Positions 26,635 through 35,928 of a stretch of DNA of 64,000 nucleotides are shown one piece after another; the first letter of the stretch is position 1; the number at the start of each line of letters is the position of its first letter. This DNA is from Deinococcus arcticus (GTDB taxonomy: Bacteria; Deinococcota; Deinococci; Deinococcales; Deinococcaceae): the NCBI RefSeq assembly GCF_003028415.1, contig NZ_PYSV01000005.1, positions 1 to 64,000 of the forward strand, given 5' to 3'. A model generated the notes under the pieces. It ran no database searches, was not told the origin of the DNA, and worked only from the letters and a program-made list of their open reading frames with translations. Both the position numbers and the translations under genes were made by a program.

Positions 26635-29600
26635 CTACGGCGTGGGGCAGGCTGCCGTTGCGGCGCGAACAGTGCCCGTGGTCTGCGCCATGATAGGTGC
26701 CGGGGTGTTCGTGGTGGCGCGCGCCGATGAACCCAGGAAGGCTTCAATCTGGGCCAGATTGTTCGCGGCGCCGGCGTACCCCTGCAGCTCCACCGTGGGA
26801 TTGGCCGACGTTCCGCTTCCTGTAAAGCCCGAGGTCACCATGTACACGCCCGCGAAGGTCGAATGACCGACGAAAGCGGTATTGCTCTGCATGTTAACGC
26901 ACAGGGTCGGGTTATCACCGATATTCGGAATGGTGCCGGCCACCAGTTCCACCCCGGCCAGTGCATTGACTGACGCCGTATTCACCTGGAAATCGTTGCC
27001 CGTCAAGGTGAGGTTCAGGCGTGGGCTGGTGGCCGCTGTCGCCGTGCCCTTGGCCACCTGGCCGTAGAACGCCGACTCCTGCTTGATCTGGCGCACCGTG
27101 TTCCCACTGACCAGCGCCGTGCTGGTCCCCGCACCCGCCGCTTCAATGAAAATGCCGCGCCCCAGGTCAGACCCCGAGTTCGCAATGGCCGCGTTCCCCA
27201 CCTGATTGCCCTGCACGGTGCCCCGCATGATGGTGCTCGCGGTTGAGGTTCCGCCCTGGTAGATGTTGATGGAGTTGCTGGAGCCCGCCCTGAACTGCTG
27301 ACGCGTGGTGTTGTTCAGCACGCTGTAGGTCACGGTTCGGCCTGCACCCTGGTGTGCCAGGGAAATATCCACCACCTGCCCACTCAGCGTGTTCTGTTCC
27401 ACCGTGACAGCGCCGCCAGAAGCGTCGTTGGTGGCGTACTGAAGGCCCGTGGACGAGTTGTTCAGGATGGAACTGCCCTTGACCGTCAGGTTTGCCGTGG
27501 AGGTATTGAAGGCGCTCAGGTTCACGCCGTTGCCTGCCGTGGTCCCACTGACTTCGGCATTCTCAATGTTCAAGGTGCCGGACGCAGCGTTCTTCTGGGA
27601 CCAGCCAATCGTCATTTCCCGGCTGTTCTGGAACAGGGAATGCTTGAACGATGAGGTGCCGGACAGGTTCTCAAGAGCAACGTTCCAGATGTCTGTGGCC
27701 TCGACCCCGGCGGTGGTGGCGTTGTTCTCCCACTGCGAGTGCATGATGGTGATATTGCCGCTGTTCAGCGCACGCAGCCCGAAATTCCCGGCATGGCCAG
27801 ACACCAGCAGGTTGTCGAGGTCCAGTTGCGGCACACCTTCGGCCCAGATGCCCGCCCGGGTTGCGTCGGCGCCCGCCGAGCCGTTGTTCTGAAGGACCAT
27901 GTTGCGCAGCACCACGGGCCCCGTGTTGGTCAGTGACACGCCGCGCGTGCTGGCCCCCTGAATGATGCCGCCAGAGCCAGGCGCAAGGGTGCCGCCGCCA
28001 GCTGCGGCGGTGATACGCCCACGGGTGGTCGTCGCCGTATTGGACGCGCCGTCACCCAGGACGGTCAGGCCCGCTGTGCTGCCCGTATTGTTCAGCAGGA
28101 TGCCGTGGGTGCCGCCGGTGGCGTTAATCTGCCGGAAGTTCAGCCCACCGGCGCCAATCGTCGTGTTCTGCACGATCAGTGCAATGCCGCCCGCGCTGGT
28201 GATGGTATTGGTGACGCCTGTAACGGCCACCGTTCCGCCACCGGTCACGGCAAGTCCATTTCCGGTGGTGGTCGTGATGGCCAGGCCGCCGTTCGGCATC
28301 AGCAGTGTAGCGCCGGTGTTGTTCACCGCTATGACCGCTGGGTTGGCACCGGTATAGAACGACTTGGACGGCCCGCTGAAGGTCACGCTGCCGCCCGTGT
28401 TGTTCTGGAGCAGCACCCCCCGGCCGGTGGGCAAGGCGGCGGTGCCACTCGTGACGGTGCCGGAGACCATGACACTGCCTCCCGTAAGGTTTTGCACGGA
28501 CACCACCCGGCCCGCGTTGTGCGTCAAGGTTCCACGGTAAGTCAAGGTGGGCGCGCCGCCGTTCACATCTAGGGCGATGTTTGCCGTTCCCTGCCCTGTG
28601 ACGCTTGAGGTGTCCGAGAACAGGACCGTGCCACTTGAACCGTTGACCACATCCACGCCGCTGCCGCCACTCAGGGCCGTGTTGCCTGTGAAGTTCACTG
28701 TGCCGTCCATATTTGATAGCAGAATGCCGTCACCGGCTGTGGCAGTCAGGGCTGGGGTAGCACCACCCGTCACCGCGCCGCCGCCAAAGGTGACGGTCCC
28801 AGACGGCATGTCGGTGATGTCCACAACCCGGCCCGCACTGGCTTTGGCGATGGGCCCCCGCATGGTCACGGTGGGGGCGCTGCCATTGATCCGGAAGGCC
28901 GTGCCGGTGGGATTGGTGATCGCCACTCCCGGGCCGAACGTGAAGGTTCCGGCTGAATCGCTCAGAATGTCAATGCCCGCGTCGCCGCCGTTCAGTGCGG
29001 CCGTGCCCGACACCGCATTCAAGAGGTAGGTGCCGTCGGCGTTGTCGAACTGAAGACCAGTGCCCGCCGTGGCGTTGAGGTTCCCGGTGAGACTCAGCGT
29101 GCCGGTATGCCCCCCCGAGACGCTCAGCAAGGCGCCAGTGGCCGCTTTGGCCAGGCTGCCGCCGTAGGTCAGGTTCAGCGCGCCACCACTGATATTCAGC
29201 CCTGTACCCACCGCGTCCGTCACCGAACCAGACGTGCCTGTCAGCGTGCCGTTCACGGTGGTGAACGTCAGACCCGCCCCCGCACTGGCGGTGCTCGAAA
29301 GCGTGCCGATGGTGCCGTTGACCGTGCCGGTGGTCAGATTCAGCGCCGGGCCACCCGTGGTGCTCACAGACAGGTCCGCGACAGTCAGGGTTCCGAAGGT
29401 GGTGCCGGCGATGCCCTGGGCGCCCGTTCCGCCCGCATTGATCGTCAGGCCCCGGATCTCGGTGGTGCCCGCAGCGCTGCCCGGAAGGGTTACGGCGGCG
29501 CCGGTGGTGTGCCCGATGGTTGGGGCCTGACCGGCAGGCTCAACCGCCGTGCTGCCCACAGTCAAGGGAACCCCCTGACCAATCAGTTTCTGGTTGGCCT

Positions 29601-31149
29601 TCAGGGTGATGCCCGCGTTCTGGTTGGCCGTGGTGCCGTCTCCCCGGTAGACATAGATGATGTCCCCGTCACCCGAAGCGGTCTGGGCCGCCGCCAGGGT
29701 GGCAAAGGGACCAGATCGGCGGCCATCACCGGCTGCGGCGTCATTTTTGACGTACCAGACACGCTGACCAATGTTAATAGTGGTGTTCAGGACTCCGGCA
29801 GGGGTGGTGCAGCTGCCGTCCGAGACCGTGCCGGAGATGGTGTCGGCCACCCCGCCGTCCCCGGCTTTGGGGTCAAAGGCCACGCTGCCATCCGGATTGG
29901 CCGTGACATTTCCGCCCCGGGCGCTGGTACCCGCCACGGTGGCGCTCAGGGTGGGCGCCGGCTGGCCCTGCGTGGGCACTGCCTGCACCCGGGCCAGCAG
30001 CCCCTGACTGGCCGGGACCGTCAGGGCCGTATTGCCGATGGCCGAGACCGCTGGCGCGGCGTACTCGGTGATGATGAAGTCGCCGCCCAGCTTGGCCCGC
30101 CGCACGGTATTGCCCGCCGTGGTGACCGAGGGAATGAATTTGAGCCCGGGCCCGGTGGAGGTCGTGCCGCACAGCGCGGCGATCTCGGTGGCATTCAGGG
30201 CGGCGGCGCGCGCCGCCGCCTGACTGCCCAGCGCCTGTTCCTCGGCGCTTTCGGTGACGCGGGTCAACGAATCGTCCACCGCTTCAAACATCATGCTGAA
30301 CGAGAACGGGTCCTCGGCCGGGGTGGCCTGCAGCGGCACCTTCATGGCGAAGGTCACCAGTCCATCAAACTGACCAGCGGCTGGATTGGGCGGCAGGGCC
30401 CGGCTGCCCGGCGTGTTCACGTTGCGCACCACGAAGCCGTAGGGAAACAGGCGGGTCACCCCCAGGGCAGCCGGCGTGGTGGGCGTCTGAAAGCGCGCCG
30501 GATCCACTTCCTGTTCGGTAAAGATCTGCAGGTCCTCGCCGCCCGGCAGCAGGCGCGCGCCGCCGGACAGGGGATCGGGCGCCATCCCGTGCGTGGGCAG
30601 GATGGTGGGCGCAATGGCCGGGTTTGCAGCGGTGCCGTCAAACTTCAGAAACGAGCTCATCGGCGTCTCGCCCACGGTGCCCGGGGTGCTGGCCGCAATG
30701 AACGTCAGGTTGGACCGGGCCTGCGGCGAGGCCACCCCGGCACTGGTGGCATTGCGCACACGGAAAGTGGCGTACAGGTGCCGGTGGCCGCCCGCACCCC
30801 GCGTACCCGTGGTAAACGAGCCCCGGGAAGCCAGTTCCAGCTGCACCCCACCGGCCGTGGTCAACCCCTGGCCTTGAAGGCCCGAGCGCACCGACTGGGC
30901 TGAGGCGGTCATCGTCTCTGCGCCAATGTTCTCGAACCGGATCTCCACCAGTCCCAGGGCATCTCCCAGACCGGGTGTGGGGGCAGGAGCAGGCGTGACC
31001 GGAGGGGCCGGCGGCGTGACCACAGGCGCGGCCACTGGCGGCGCTGGGACAGGGAGGACCGGCGCCTCCACTCTGGTGCAGCCGACGAGCAGGCCAAGCC
31101 CCAGCAGGGCCGTCAGCGAAGTGCGCCGCATGGTGTTCTGGTAGGTCAT
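26635..31149 (-). CDS. Very large beta-helix surface lipoprotein, 1504 aa
   Basis: Lipoprotein signal with lipobox LLVGC soon after the start (MTYQNTMRRTSLTALLGLGLLVGC), then a Pro/Val/Ala-rich tether (about 28-55). Residues about 60-330 are clearly paralogous to the 348-aa lipoprotein encoded just upstream (shared ILPTHGM, FPYGFVVR.V, G.FDG.VTFA). The long remainder is Gly/Thr/Asn-rich with repeated beta-strand turns (GGSVTFSG, GGTVAVTGVTNT, NGSAGADATRAGIWAEGV), consistent with a right-handed parallel beta-helix, as in adhesins or polysaccharide-active surface proteins. No catalytic site is recognised. ATG 31149 follows GGGGAG and overlaps the previous stop (TGATG). Probable role: cell-surface attachment or matrix; inferred. 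Confidence 0.85.
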   Translation of the reverse strand: MTYQNTMRRTSLTALLGLGLLVGCTRVEAPVLPVPAPPVAAPVVTPPAPPVTPAPAPTPGLGDALGLVEIRFENIGAETMTASAQSVRSGLQGQGLTTAGGVQLELASRGSFTTGTRGAGGHRHLYATFRVRNATSAGVASPQARSNLTFIAASTPGTVGETPMSSFLKFDGTAANPAIAPTILPTHGMAPDPLSGGARLLPGGEDLQIFTEQEVDPARFQTPTTPAALGVTRLFPYGFVVRNVNTPGSRALPPNPAAGQFDGLVTFAMKVPLQATPAEDPFSFSMMFEAVDDSLTRVTESAEEQALGSQAAARAAALNATEIAALCGTTSTGPGLKFIPSVTTAGNTVRRAKLGGDFIITEYAAPAVSAIGNTALTVPASQGLLARVQAVPTQGQPAPTLSATVAGTSARGGNVTANPDGSVAFDPKAGDGGVADTISGTVSDGSCTTPAGVLNTTINIGQRVWYVKNDAAAGDGRRSGPFATLAAAQTASGDGDIIYVYRGDGTTANQNAGITLKANQKLIGQGVPLTVGSTAVEPAGQAPTIGHTTGAAVTLPGSAAGTTEIRGLTINAGGTGAQGIAGTTFGTLTVADLSVSTTGGPALNLTTGTVNGTIGTLSSTASAGAGLTFTTVNGTLTGTSGSVTDAVGTGLNISGGALNLTYGGSLAKAATGALLSVSGGHTGTLSLTGNLNATAGTGLQFDNADGTYLLNAVSGTAALNGGDAGIDILSDSAGTFTFGPGVAITNPTGTAFRINGSAPTVTMRGPIAKASAGRVVDITDMPSGTVTFGGGAVTGGATPALTATAGDGILLSNMDGTVNFTGNTALSGGSGVDVVNGSSGTVLFSDTSSVTGQGTANIALDVNGGAPTLTYRGTLTHNAGRVVSVQNLTGGSVMVSGTVTSGTAALPTGRGVLLQNNTGGSVTFSGPSKSFYTGANPAVIAVNNTGATLLMPNGGLAITTTTGNGLAVTGGGTVAVTGVTNTITSAGGIALIVQNTTIGAGGLNFRQINATGGTHGILLNNTGSTAGLTVLGDGASNTATTTRGRITAAAGGGTLAPGSGGIIQGASTRGVSLTNTGPVVLRNMVLQNNGSAGADATRAGIWAEGVPQLDLDNLLVSGHAGNFGLRALNSGNITIMHSQWENNATTAGVEATDIWNVALENLSGTSSFKHSLFQNSREMTIGWSQKNAASGTLNIENAEVSGTTAGNGVNLSAFNTSTANLTVKGSSILNNSSTGLQYATNDASGGAVTVEQNTLSGQVVDISLAHQGAGRTVTYSVLNNTTRQQFRAGSSNSINIYQGGTSTASTIMRGTVQGNQVGNAAIANSGSDLGRGIFIEAAGAGTSTALVSGNTVRQIKQESAFYGQVAKGTATAATSPRLNLTLTGNDFQVNTASVNALAGVELVAGTIPNIGDNPTLCVNMQSNTAFVGHSTFAGVYMVTSGFTGSGTSANPTVELQGYAGAANNLAQIEAFLGSSARATTNTPAPIMAQTTGTVRAATAACPTP

Positions 31150-32195
31150 CAGCAGGAACTCCCCAGGAAGGTGGTGGGGGCCGCCGCCGTGCCCGCCGTA
31201 CGGACGCGGCACACCGCTACAGGACTGGCCCCGGCGTAAGTACTGCCCGACAGCGTGGCCACCTGCACCGCTGTGCCGGCAGGAAGGGTGCCCTGCAGCG
31301 CGGCGGCGCGCTGGCTGACGGTCTGGGCGCCGGGCGTGGTCTGTTCTTCCAGGCTTTCGCTGACCCGGGGGGTGGTATCTTCTGCCGCCTGCAGCAGGAT
31401 GCGCACCTGATAGGGATCATCGGCGGCTGCGCTTTGCAGTGGCAGGCGGTAGGCAAAGGTCACCCGGCCGTCAAACTGACTGGCCCCGGGATTTGCCGGC
31501 AGCGTGCGGCCCACGCCACTGACATGGCGCACCACGAACCCATACGGAAAGATGGTGCTCACCCCGGCGTCTGTCACGGCGCTGCCCTGAGCCCAAGTGG
31601 CCGGATCGGCCTCGGCCTCGGTAAAGAATTGCAGGTCCGCCGCGTGGGGGCGCACCAGGGCCCTGCCCTGCAGGGGGCTGTAATCCATGCCGTGGGTGGG
31701 CAACAGGTTCAGCGCAATGGTGGGATCGGCCGGGGAAGTGTCGAAGCGCACGAGCCGGGTGATGGCCGTGCCCTGAAGGTTGCCCGGCGCGCCTGCAGCA
31801 AAGAACGTCAGCTGCTGCCGTGCGTCCGGGTAGGCAGCCTGCGCGGTCTGACTGGCATTGCGCACCTCGAAGGTGGCCGAAAGGTAGCGCTGGCCCCCCG
31901 CGCCACGCGCACCCACATCAAACGCGCTGCTGGCCAGCGCGCGCACCTGAATGCCCCCAGGCAGGGTGGTGATGGCCTGGGGCGACAGGGCGGCCCCCAA
32001 GGGGCGCAGCGACGCCGAAACCGGGCCCGTGCCCAGCCCACTGATCGTCAATTCCATCAAACCCAGAGGCTGCGGCGCCGGGGCGACCGGTGCCGGCACA
32101 CCCGCGCACCCCGCCAGAAGCGCGGTGGGCAGGAAGAACAGCGTCGTGCGGCCACGGATCAGGACTCGCGCGCCCAAAGACCCGGGCCTTACCAC
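31149..32195 (-). CDS. Lipoprotein, paralogue of the beta-helix protein N-terminus
   Basis: 348 aa. Signal with lipobox LLAGC (about residue 30), short Pro-rich linker, then a domain spanning nearly all the rest that matches the N-terminal domain of the 1504-aa neighbour (GARGAGGQRYLSATFEVRNAS, NLLPTHGMDYSPLQG, STIFPYGFVVRHVSGVGRTLPANP, SQFDGRVTFAYRLPLQ). It ends with a Cys-containing tail (VCRVRTAG...SSC). The start is a GTG overlapping the end of the small peptide gene upstream; TTG at codon 7 is an alternative. Function unknown. The pair looks like a stand-alone and a beta-helix-fused version of one surface domain. Confidence 0.82.
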   Translation of the reverse strand: MVRPGSLGARVLIRGRTTLFFLPTALLAGCAGVPAPVAPAPQPLGLMELTISGLGTGPVSASLRPLGAALSPQAITTLPGGIQVRALASSAFDVGARGAGGQRYLSATFEVRNASQTAQAAYPDARQQLTFFAAGAPGNLQGTAITRLVRFDTSPADPTIALNLLPTHGMDYSPLQGRALVRPHAADLQFFTEAEADPATWAQGSAVTDAGVSTIFPYGFVVRHVSGVGRTLPANPGASQFDGRVTFAYRLPLQSAAADDPYQVRILLQAAEDTTPRVSESLEEQTTPGAQTVSQRAAALQGTLPAGTAVQVATLSGSTYAGASPVAVCRVRTAGTAAAPTTFLGSSC

Positions 32196-32368
32196 TCCTG
32201 CTGTCCAGGGTCAAACAGGCCTGTACCGGTGATGGCCACGCTCTGGGCCAGGGTGACCACTGTCCATGGGCCCAGTTCACGAACCATGGGCGGCTCGTAG
32301 GGCATTAGCAGCGGGACGAGGGGCTGCTCATTTTCTAAAGGCTTCATCAATATAACTCTAATCTCCAT
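32189..32368 (-). CDS. Small peptide, 59 aa, lasso-leader-like motif
   Basis: Encodes MEIRVILMKPLENEQ..., with YEPPMVRELGPWTVVT near the middle, which fits the lasso-peptide leader pattern YxxPx(L/V)xxxGxxxxxT, followed by a 20-residue tail ending PGQQEW. GAGAGG lies 3-4 bases before the ATG at 32368; an internal ATG at 32347 would give 52 aa. It overlaps the lipoprotein start by 7 bp, so it heads that operon. The 5' half is more AT-rich than its surroundings. No cyclase, leader peptidase or RRE gene lies in the window, and the tail lacks Asp/Glu at ring positions 7-9, so a true lasso peptide is unlikely. Confidence 0.5.
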   Translation of the reverse strand: MEIRVILMKPLENEQPLVPLLMPYEPPMVRELGPWTVVTLAQSVAITGTGLFDPGQQEW

Positions 32369-32668
32369 GCCCTCTCTGAAACCTGACTGCTCACCCAGAA
32401 GACAGGCCTTCTGTCTGTCAGAGGCGCCGGTATGGCAGCCGTCCCACTTGCTTGCTGCGCCTGCAAAACCTGCCGGGCGCCTCCCAACCGGTGGCCACAG
32501 GGGAGCAATGGCAGTTCTTCCGTGCAGCACGGCATCCATGAGGACTTGATCAAATTGCCGTCCAGGACAACGTTTTTTGGACCCCTCCTTGCGAAAGGGC
32601 GTGCTGGTGGGCGTTCCTGGTTCTGGTCCCTCTTCCCAAGCGCAGCGTCATATGTCATGCTGCTCACC
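32369..32668. other. Divergent intergenic region before hup
   Basis: 300 bases between the small peptide gene (minus) and hup (plus). Less GC-rich than average near both ends. TATGTC at 32651-32656 may be the hup -10. Confidence 0.4.
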
Positions 32669-33043
32669 ATGACGAAAAAGTCTGCGAAAGCCCCCGCCAA
32701 GAAGACTGCGGCCAAGGCCGCTCCCGCCGCGAAAGCTGCCGCTCCCAAGCGCGCCGCTGGCGAGAGCAACAAGGTCGCCAAGACCCAGCTCGTGGAAATG
32801 GTCGCTGACCGCACCGGTCTGACCAAGAAGCAGAGCGAGGAAGCCGTGAGCGCCATGCTGGACGTTGTGGTGGGCGCCATCAAGGGCGGCCAGAGCGTGG
32901 GCCTGCCCGGCCTGGGCACCCTGAGCGTCAAGGCCACCGCCGCGCGCACCGGCGTGCGCCCCGGCACCTCCGAGAAGATCCAGATTCCCGCTGGCAAGAA
33001 AGTGGCCTTCAAGGTCGCCAGCACCCTCAAGGGCAACCTGTAA
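32669..33043 (+). CDS. hup: HU-family histone-like DNA-binding protein
   Basis: 124 aa. A Lys/Ala/Pro-rich tail of about 30 residues ([27 protein letters not shown]) precedes a standard HU fold: [68 protein letters not shown], with the DNA-binding arm around RTGVRPGT. Deinococcus HU proteins characteristically have this extended N-terminus. ATG 32669 gives MTKKS; an ATG four codons upstream is possible. A strong intrinsic terminator follows. Confidence 0.95.
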   Translation: MTKKSAKAPAKKTAAKAAPAAKAAAPKRAAGESNKVAKTQLVEMVADRTGLTKKQSEEAVSAMLDVVVGAIKGGQSVGLPGLGTLSVKATAARTGVRPGTSEKIQIPAGKKVAFKVASTLKGNL

Positions 33044-33062
33044 TTTCAGGCTCCTTGCCAAG

Positions 33063-33087
33063 CGCGCCCGTCTGGGCGCGTTTTTTT
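33063..33087 (+). terminator. Intrinsic terminator of hup
   Basis: CGCGCCC-GTCT-GGGCGCG followed by seven T (33081-33087), 20 bp after the hup stop. Confidence 0.92.
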
Positions 33088-33223
33088 GGTTCCCCCTGAC
33101 CCGCAGGTGAGGGGCGCGGCGCGGCCCCGTTCATGGTGCAGGGATGCGGCTGTCATGTCCGGCAGGCACAGTGGGCAGCACGAGGCGTGGGCAGGCCAGC
33201 CCCCTTTTTCCCGGAGGTGATCC

Positions 33224-33427
33224 ATGATTTCCATTCGCCGTGACGATGCTGCCGCCCTGACTGGAGAGGTGCTCAGTAGCGACGACCCGCGCCTGCACCC
33301 GGGGCAGCCCGTGCGGCTGACGGTGCGCACTCTGGGCGGCAAAACCTGCCTGAAGATGCAGGGCCGCCCTGTGACGCTGGCTCCACCGGCTGACACAGAC
33401 CAGGCCCTGAATGTGGACCTGAGCTGA
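33224..33427 (+). CDS. Hypothetical protein, 67 aa
   Basis: MISIRRDDAAALTGEVLSSD... ending ALNVDLS. No known domain; predicted all-beta, one Cys. The start is supported by an exceptionally good ribosome site, GGAGGTGATCC, complementary to the 16S tail over 8-9 bases, 0-3 bases before the ATG. Its own transcription unit lies between the hup terminator and a convergent response regulator. Function unknown. Confidence 0.7.
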   Translation: MISIRRDDAAALTGEVLSSDDPRLHPGQPVRLTVRTLGGKTCLKMQGRPVTLAPPADTDQALNVDLS

Positions 33428-33442
33428 CCCTCTCTTCTGGGC

Positions 33443-33874
33443 CTAACGGTGGAGCCGCTTGGGCCAGTTGATGGTGCGGCTCTGGCGCCAGAATCCCACA
33501 AAGGCGTCCACCTGTTCCAGAAAGGCTTGAAAACTGCCCGATTTCACCATGTACGAGCTGGCGTGCAGGGTATAGGCCCGCTCAATGTCCCCGGGCTGCG
33601 AGGACGTGGAGAGCATCACGACGGGAATGCAGCGCAGCCGCGCGTCTTCCTTGAGGGCTTCCAGCACCTCAAAACCCGACATCCCGGGCATGTTCACGTC
33701 CAGCATCACCACGTCGGGCAGCTCGGTGTGCTGGCGCAGGGTGGCCAGGGCCTCGGGGCCACTGCGGCAGGTTTCAATCTGCAGTTCGCCGCTGTGCTCG
33801 GCAAAGACTTCCTGGGCCAGCAGCAGGTCGGCAGGGTTGTCGTCCACCAGCAGCACATGAAAGGGGCGCGTCAT
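33443..33874 (-). CDS. Single-domain CheY-like response regulator
   Basis: 143 aa, receiver domain only. Acidic pair in VLLVDDNPAD, phosphoacceptor Asp in VVMLDVNMPGMSG, conserved Ser/Thr in VVMLSTSS and Lys in SYMVKSGS. The N-terminal style and length resemble the Rcp1-type regulators that pair with phytochrome-like kinases. No partner kinase is adjacent. The start was placed at MTRPFHVLL; the frame extends 12 codons further without a ribosome site. The C-terminus FWRQSRTINWPKR is also typical of this subgroup. Confidence 0.92.
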   Translation of the reverse strand: MTRPFHVLLVDDNPADLLLAQEVFAEHSGELQIETCRSGPEALATLRQHTELPDVVMLDVNMPGMSGFEVLEALKEDARLRCIPVVMLSTSSQPGDIERAYTLHASSYMVKSGSFQAFLEQVDAFVGFWRQSRTINWPKRLHR

Positions 33875-34185
33875 CGCTGCCAGGTGCGCCGGGGCGGATG
33901 GCCAGCGCAAAAGTCAGCGCGGACCGCAGCGCAGAGAAGAGAGACACGGATCATGGCCGCACTATACGCACTGGCCCGATCTCCACTGTGGAAAACCCCA
34001 CCAGGAAGGGGCAGCGCCCAGCGCTTCCAGCCTTTCGCTGCGTGCCCGGCCCTGCTGCCCGGCCCCGTCGCCCGGCCGGGGCGTTCGTCCGCTATCCTCG
34101 GGCCACACAGAACTTGTCCTGTCCTGGTTGCGCGGCCTGCCCTGGTCTGGGGACCGCCCAGCCGACAACTGGAGTGTGCTTTCTG

Positions 34186-35577
34186 GTGCCCGAAGCCCTG
34201 CCCCTGTCCACCCTGAACCGCCTGAGTCCCCAACAATTCGCCGCCCATTTTGCGGGCGTGCTGGAACACTCGCCGCATTACGCCGCGCAGGTGGCGGCCG
34301 CACGGCCCTACAGAGACGCCGAGAGCGTGGCCCAGGCTTTTGCCCACGCCGTCCAGGCCAGCGCCCCGGAAGAGCAGCTGGCCCTGATCCGCGCGCACCC
34401 CGATCTGGCCGGCAAGGCTGCCCTGGCCGGCGAGCTGACGCCCGAAAGCACCCGCGAACAGGCGGGCGCAGGCCTGGACCGCCTGAGCCCGGAAGAATAC
34501 GCCGAGTTTCAGGCCCTGAACGCTGCCTACCACGCGCGTTTTGCCCTGCCCTACGTGGTGTGCGTGCGCGAACACACCAAGGCCAGCATCTTTGAGGGGG
34601 CCCGGCGCCGCCTGGGCCACACCCCAGAGGAAGAACGCGCGGCGGCCCTGCACGAGATAGGCCGCATTGCCCGGCTGCGGGTGCTGGACCTCGTGGCCCC
34701 CGAACCCCCCCACCCCCAAGGAGCCGCCATGACGGTGAAGGTCAAGCTGGGCGAGAACAATTACGGCAAGGCGGACGTGCGCCTGTTCAAGGTTTTCCGG
34801 GACGGCCCGCGCCACGACATCAAGGACGTACAGGTGCGTGTGGCCGTCACCGGGGACTTCGAGGCCGCCCACACCGGGGGCGACAACACCGGGCTGGTGG
34901 CCACTGACACCATGCGCAACACCGTGTACGCGCTGGCCCGAGACGGCCTGACGGAGAGCGTGGAAGCGTTCGGCAAACACCTGATCCGGCATTTCGTGAC
35001 CCAGGGGCCCCGGGTGGAGCGCGCGCGCGTGACCTTTACGCAACACACCTGGGCCCGGATGCCCAGTGGCGGGCAGCCCCACGACCACGCCTTTGTACGC
35101 CAGATGCCCAAGCACACCGCCTGGGTGGAGGGGGACGGTCAGGGCTTCACGGTGGAAAGCGGCATAGAAGAGCTGTACATCCTGAAAACCACGGAAAGCG
35201 GCTGGGCCGGCTTTCACCGCGACGCCTATACCACCCTGCCCGACACGCACGACCGCATTCTGGCCACCGTGGTCAGCGCCCGCTGGACCTACGCCGCGCC
35301 CGAGTGCGATTACGACGCGGTGTGGCAGGCGGTGTATACGGCGCTGCTGGACACCTTTCCCGATCACTTTTCGCCCTCCATGCAGCGCACCCTGTACCGC
35401 ATAGGCGAGGCGGTGCTGACCCGCTGCCCGGAGATTGAGCGCATTCACTTTTCCTTTCCCAACCGCCACCACATCCTGTATCCGCTGGAGCGTTACGGCC
35501 TGGACAACCCGGGTACCATCTTTCACGCCGACGCCGAGCCCTACGGCGTGATTGAGGGCTGGGTGGAGCGGGCGTGA
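34186..35577 (+). CDS. pucL: Bifunctional OHCU decarboxylase / urate oxidase
   Basis: 463 aa. Residues 1-165 are 2-oxo-4-hydroxy-4-carboxy-5-ureidoimidazoline decarboxylase ([36 protein letters not shown]). Residues about 182-463 are urate oxidase ([63 protein letters not shown]). The same fusion order is known for PucL of Bacillus subtilis. The enzyme oxidises urate to 5-hydroxyisourate and decarboxylates OHCU to S-allantoin, the HIU hydrolase step being done by the next gene. GTG 34186 follows GGAG. A strong internal ribosome site and ATG sit exactly at the domain junction. Stop overlaps the next start (GTGA). Confidence 0.93.
   Translation: MPEALPLSTLNRLSPQQFAAHFAGVLEHSPHYAAQVAAARPYRDAESVAQAFAHAVQASAPEEQLALIRAHPDLAGKAALAGELTPESTREQAGAGLDRLSPEEYAEFQALNAAYHARFALPYVVCVREHTKASIFEGARRRLGHTPEEERAAALHEIGRIARLRVLDLVAPEPPHPQGAAMTVKVKLGENNYGKADVRLFKVFRDGPRHDIKDVQVRVAVTGDFEAAHTGGDNTGLVATDTMRNTVYALARDGLTESVEAFGKHLIRHFVTQGPRVERARVTFTQHTWARMPSGGQPHDHAFVRQMPKHTAWVEGDGQGFTVESGIEELYILKTTESGWAGFHRDAYTTLPDTHDRILATVVSARWTYAAPECDYDAVWQAVYTALLDTFPDHFSPSMQRTLYRIGEAVLTRCPEIERIHFSFPNRHHILYPLERYGLDNPGTIFHADAEPYGVIEGWVERA
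34718..34731 (+). promoter_or_regulatory. Internal ribosome site and ATG at pucL domain junction
   Basis: AAGGAG, six bases, then an in-frame ATG that begins [13 protein letters not shown], the natural N-terminus of a stand-alone uricase. It could allow separate uricase synthesis from the fusion mRNA. Confidence 0.6.
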
Positions 35578-35924
35578 GCGGCGCCGGGCTCAGCACCCAT
35601 GTGCTGGACACCGCGCGGGGCCGCCCAGCGGCAGGCATCCGGCTGGAACTGTTCCGGGTGGGCGAGAGGCGCGAGCGGCTGTGCGGGGCCGTAACCAACG
35701 CCGACGGCCGCACCGACGCCCCCCTGATCGCCCGGGGTGCCCTGAGGGCCGGCACCTACGAACTGGTGTTTGAGGTGGCTCCCTATTTTGCCGACCTGAC
35801 CGGGGGCGACGCGCCCTTTCTGGACGTGGTGACCCTGCGTTTCACCGTGGCGGATGCCGGCGCGCACTACCATGTGCCGCTGCTGGTGTCACCGTGGGCA
35901 TACAGCACGTACCGGGGAAGTTAA
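35574..35924 (+). CDS. pucM: 5-hydroxyisourate hydrolase (transthyretin-like)
   Basis: 116 aa. Hydrolyses 5-hydroxyisourate to OHCU. N-terminal [21 protein letters not shown] contains the catalytic His; [12 protein letters not shown] and [35 protein letters not shown] follow, with the C-terminal YRGS that distinguishes HIU hydrolases from transthyretin. The GTG start overlaps the pucL stop (GTGA). With pucL it completes urate to S-allantoin in a two-gene operon; no allantoinase is in the window. Confidence 0.95.
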   Translation: MSGAGLSTHVLDTARGRPAAGIRLELFRVGERRERLCGAVTNADGRTDAPLIARGALRAGTYELVFEVAPYFADLTGGDAPFLDVVTLRFTVADAGAHYHVPLLVSPWAYSTYRGS

Positions 35925-35928
35925 GTCG

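Noticed and set aside
29107..30903. 598-codon plus-strand frame opposite the beta-helix lipoprotein
   Set aside because: Arg/Gly/His-rich shadow with no ribosome site; the minus frame has a signal peptide and a paralogue.
32189..32347. Genuine lasso peptide gene
   Set aside because: Only the leader motif fits; no cyclase or peptidase nearby and no Asp/Glu at tail positions 7-9, so I report it as a motif-bearing orphan peptide.
33898..34185. N-terminal 96-codon extension of the OHCU decarboxylase-uricase gene
   Set aside because: Overlaps the response-regulator promoter region, is Pro/Arg/Cys-rich and has no family similarity; GTG 34186 with GGAG gives the normal N-terminus.
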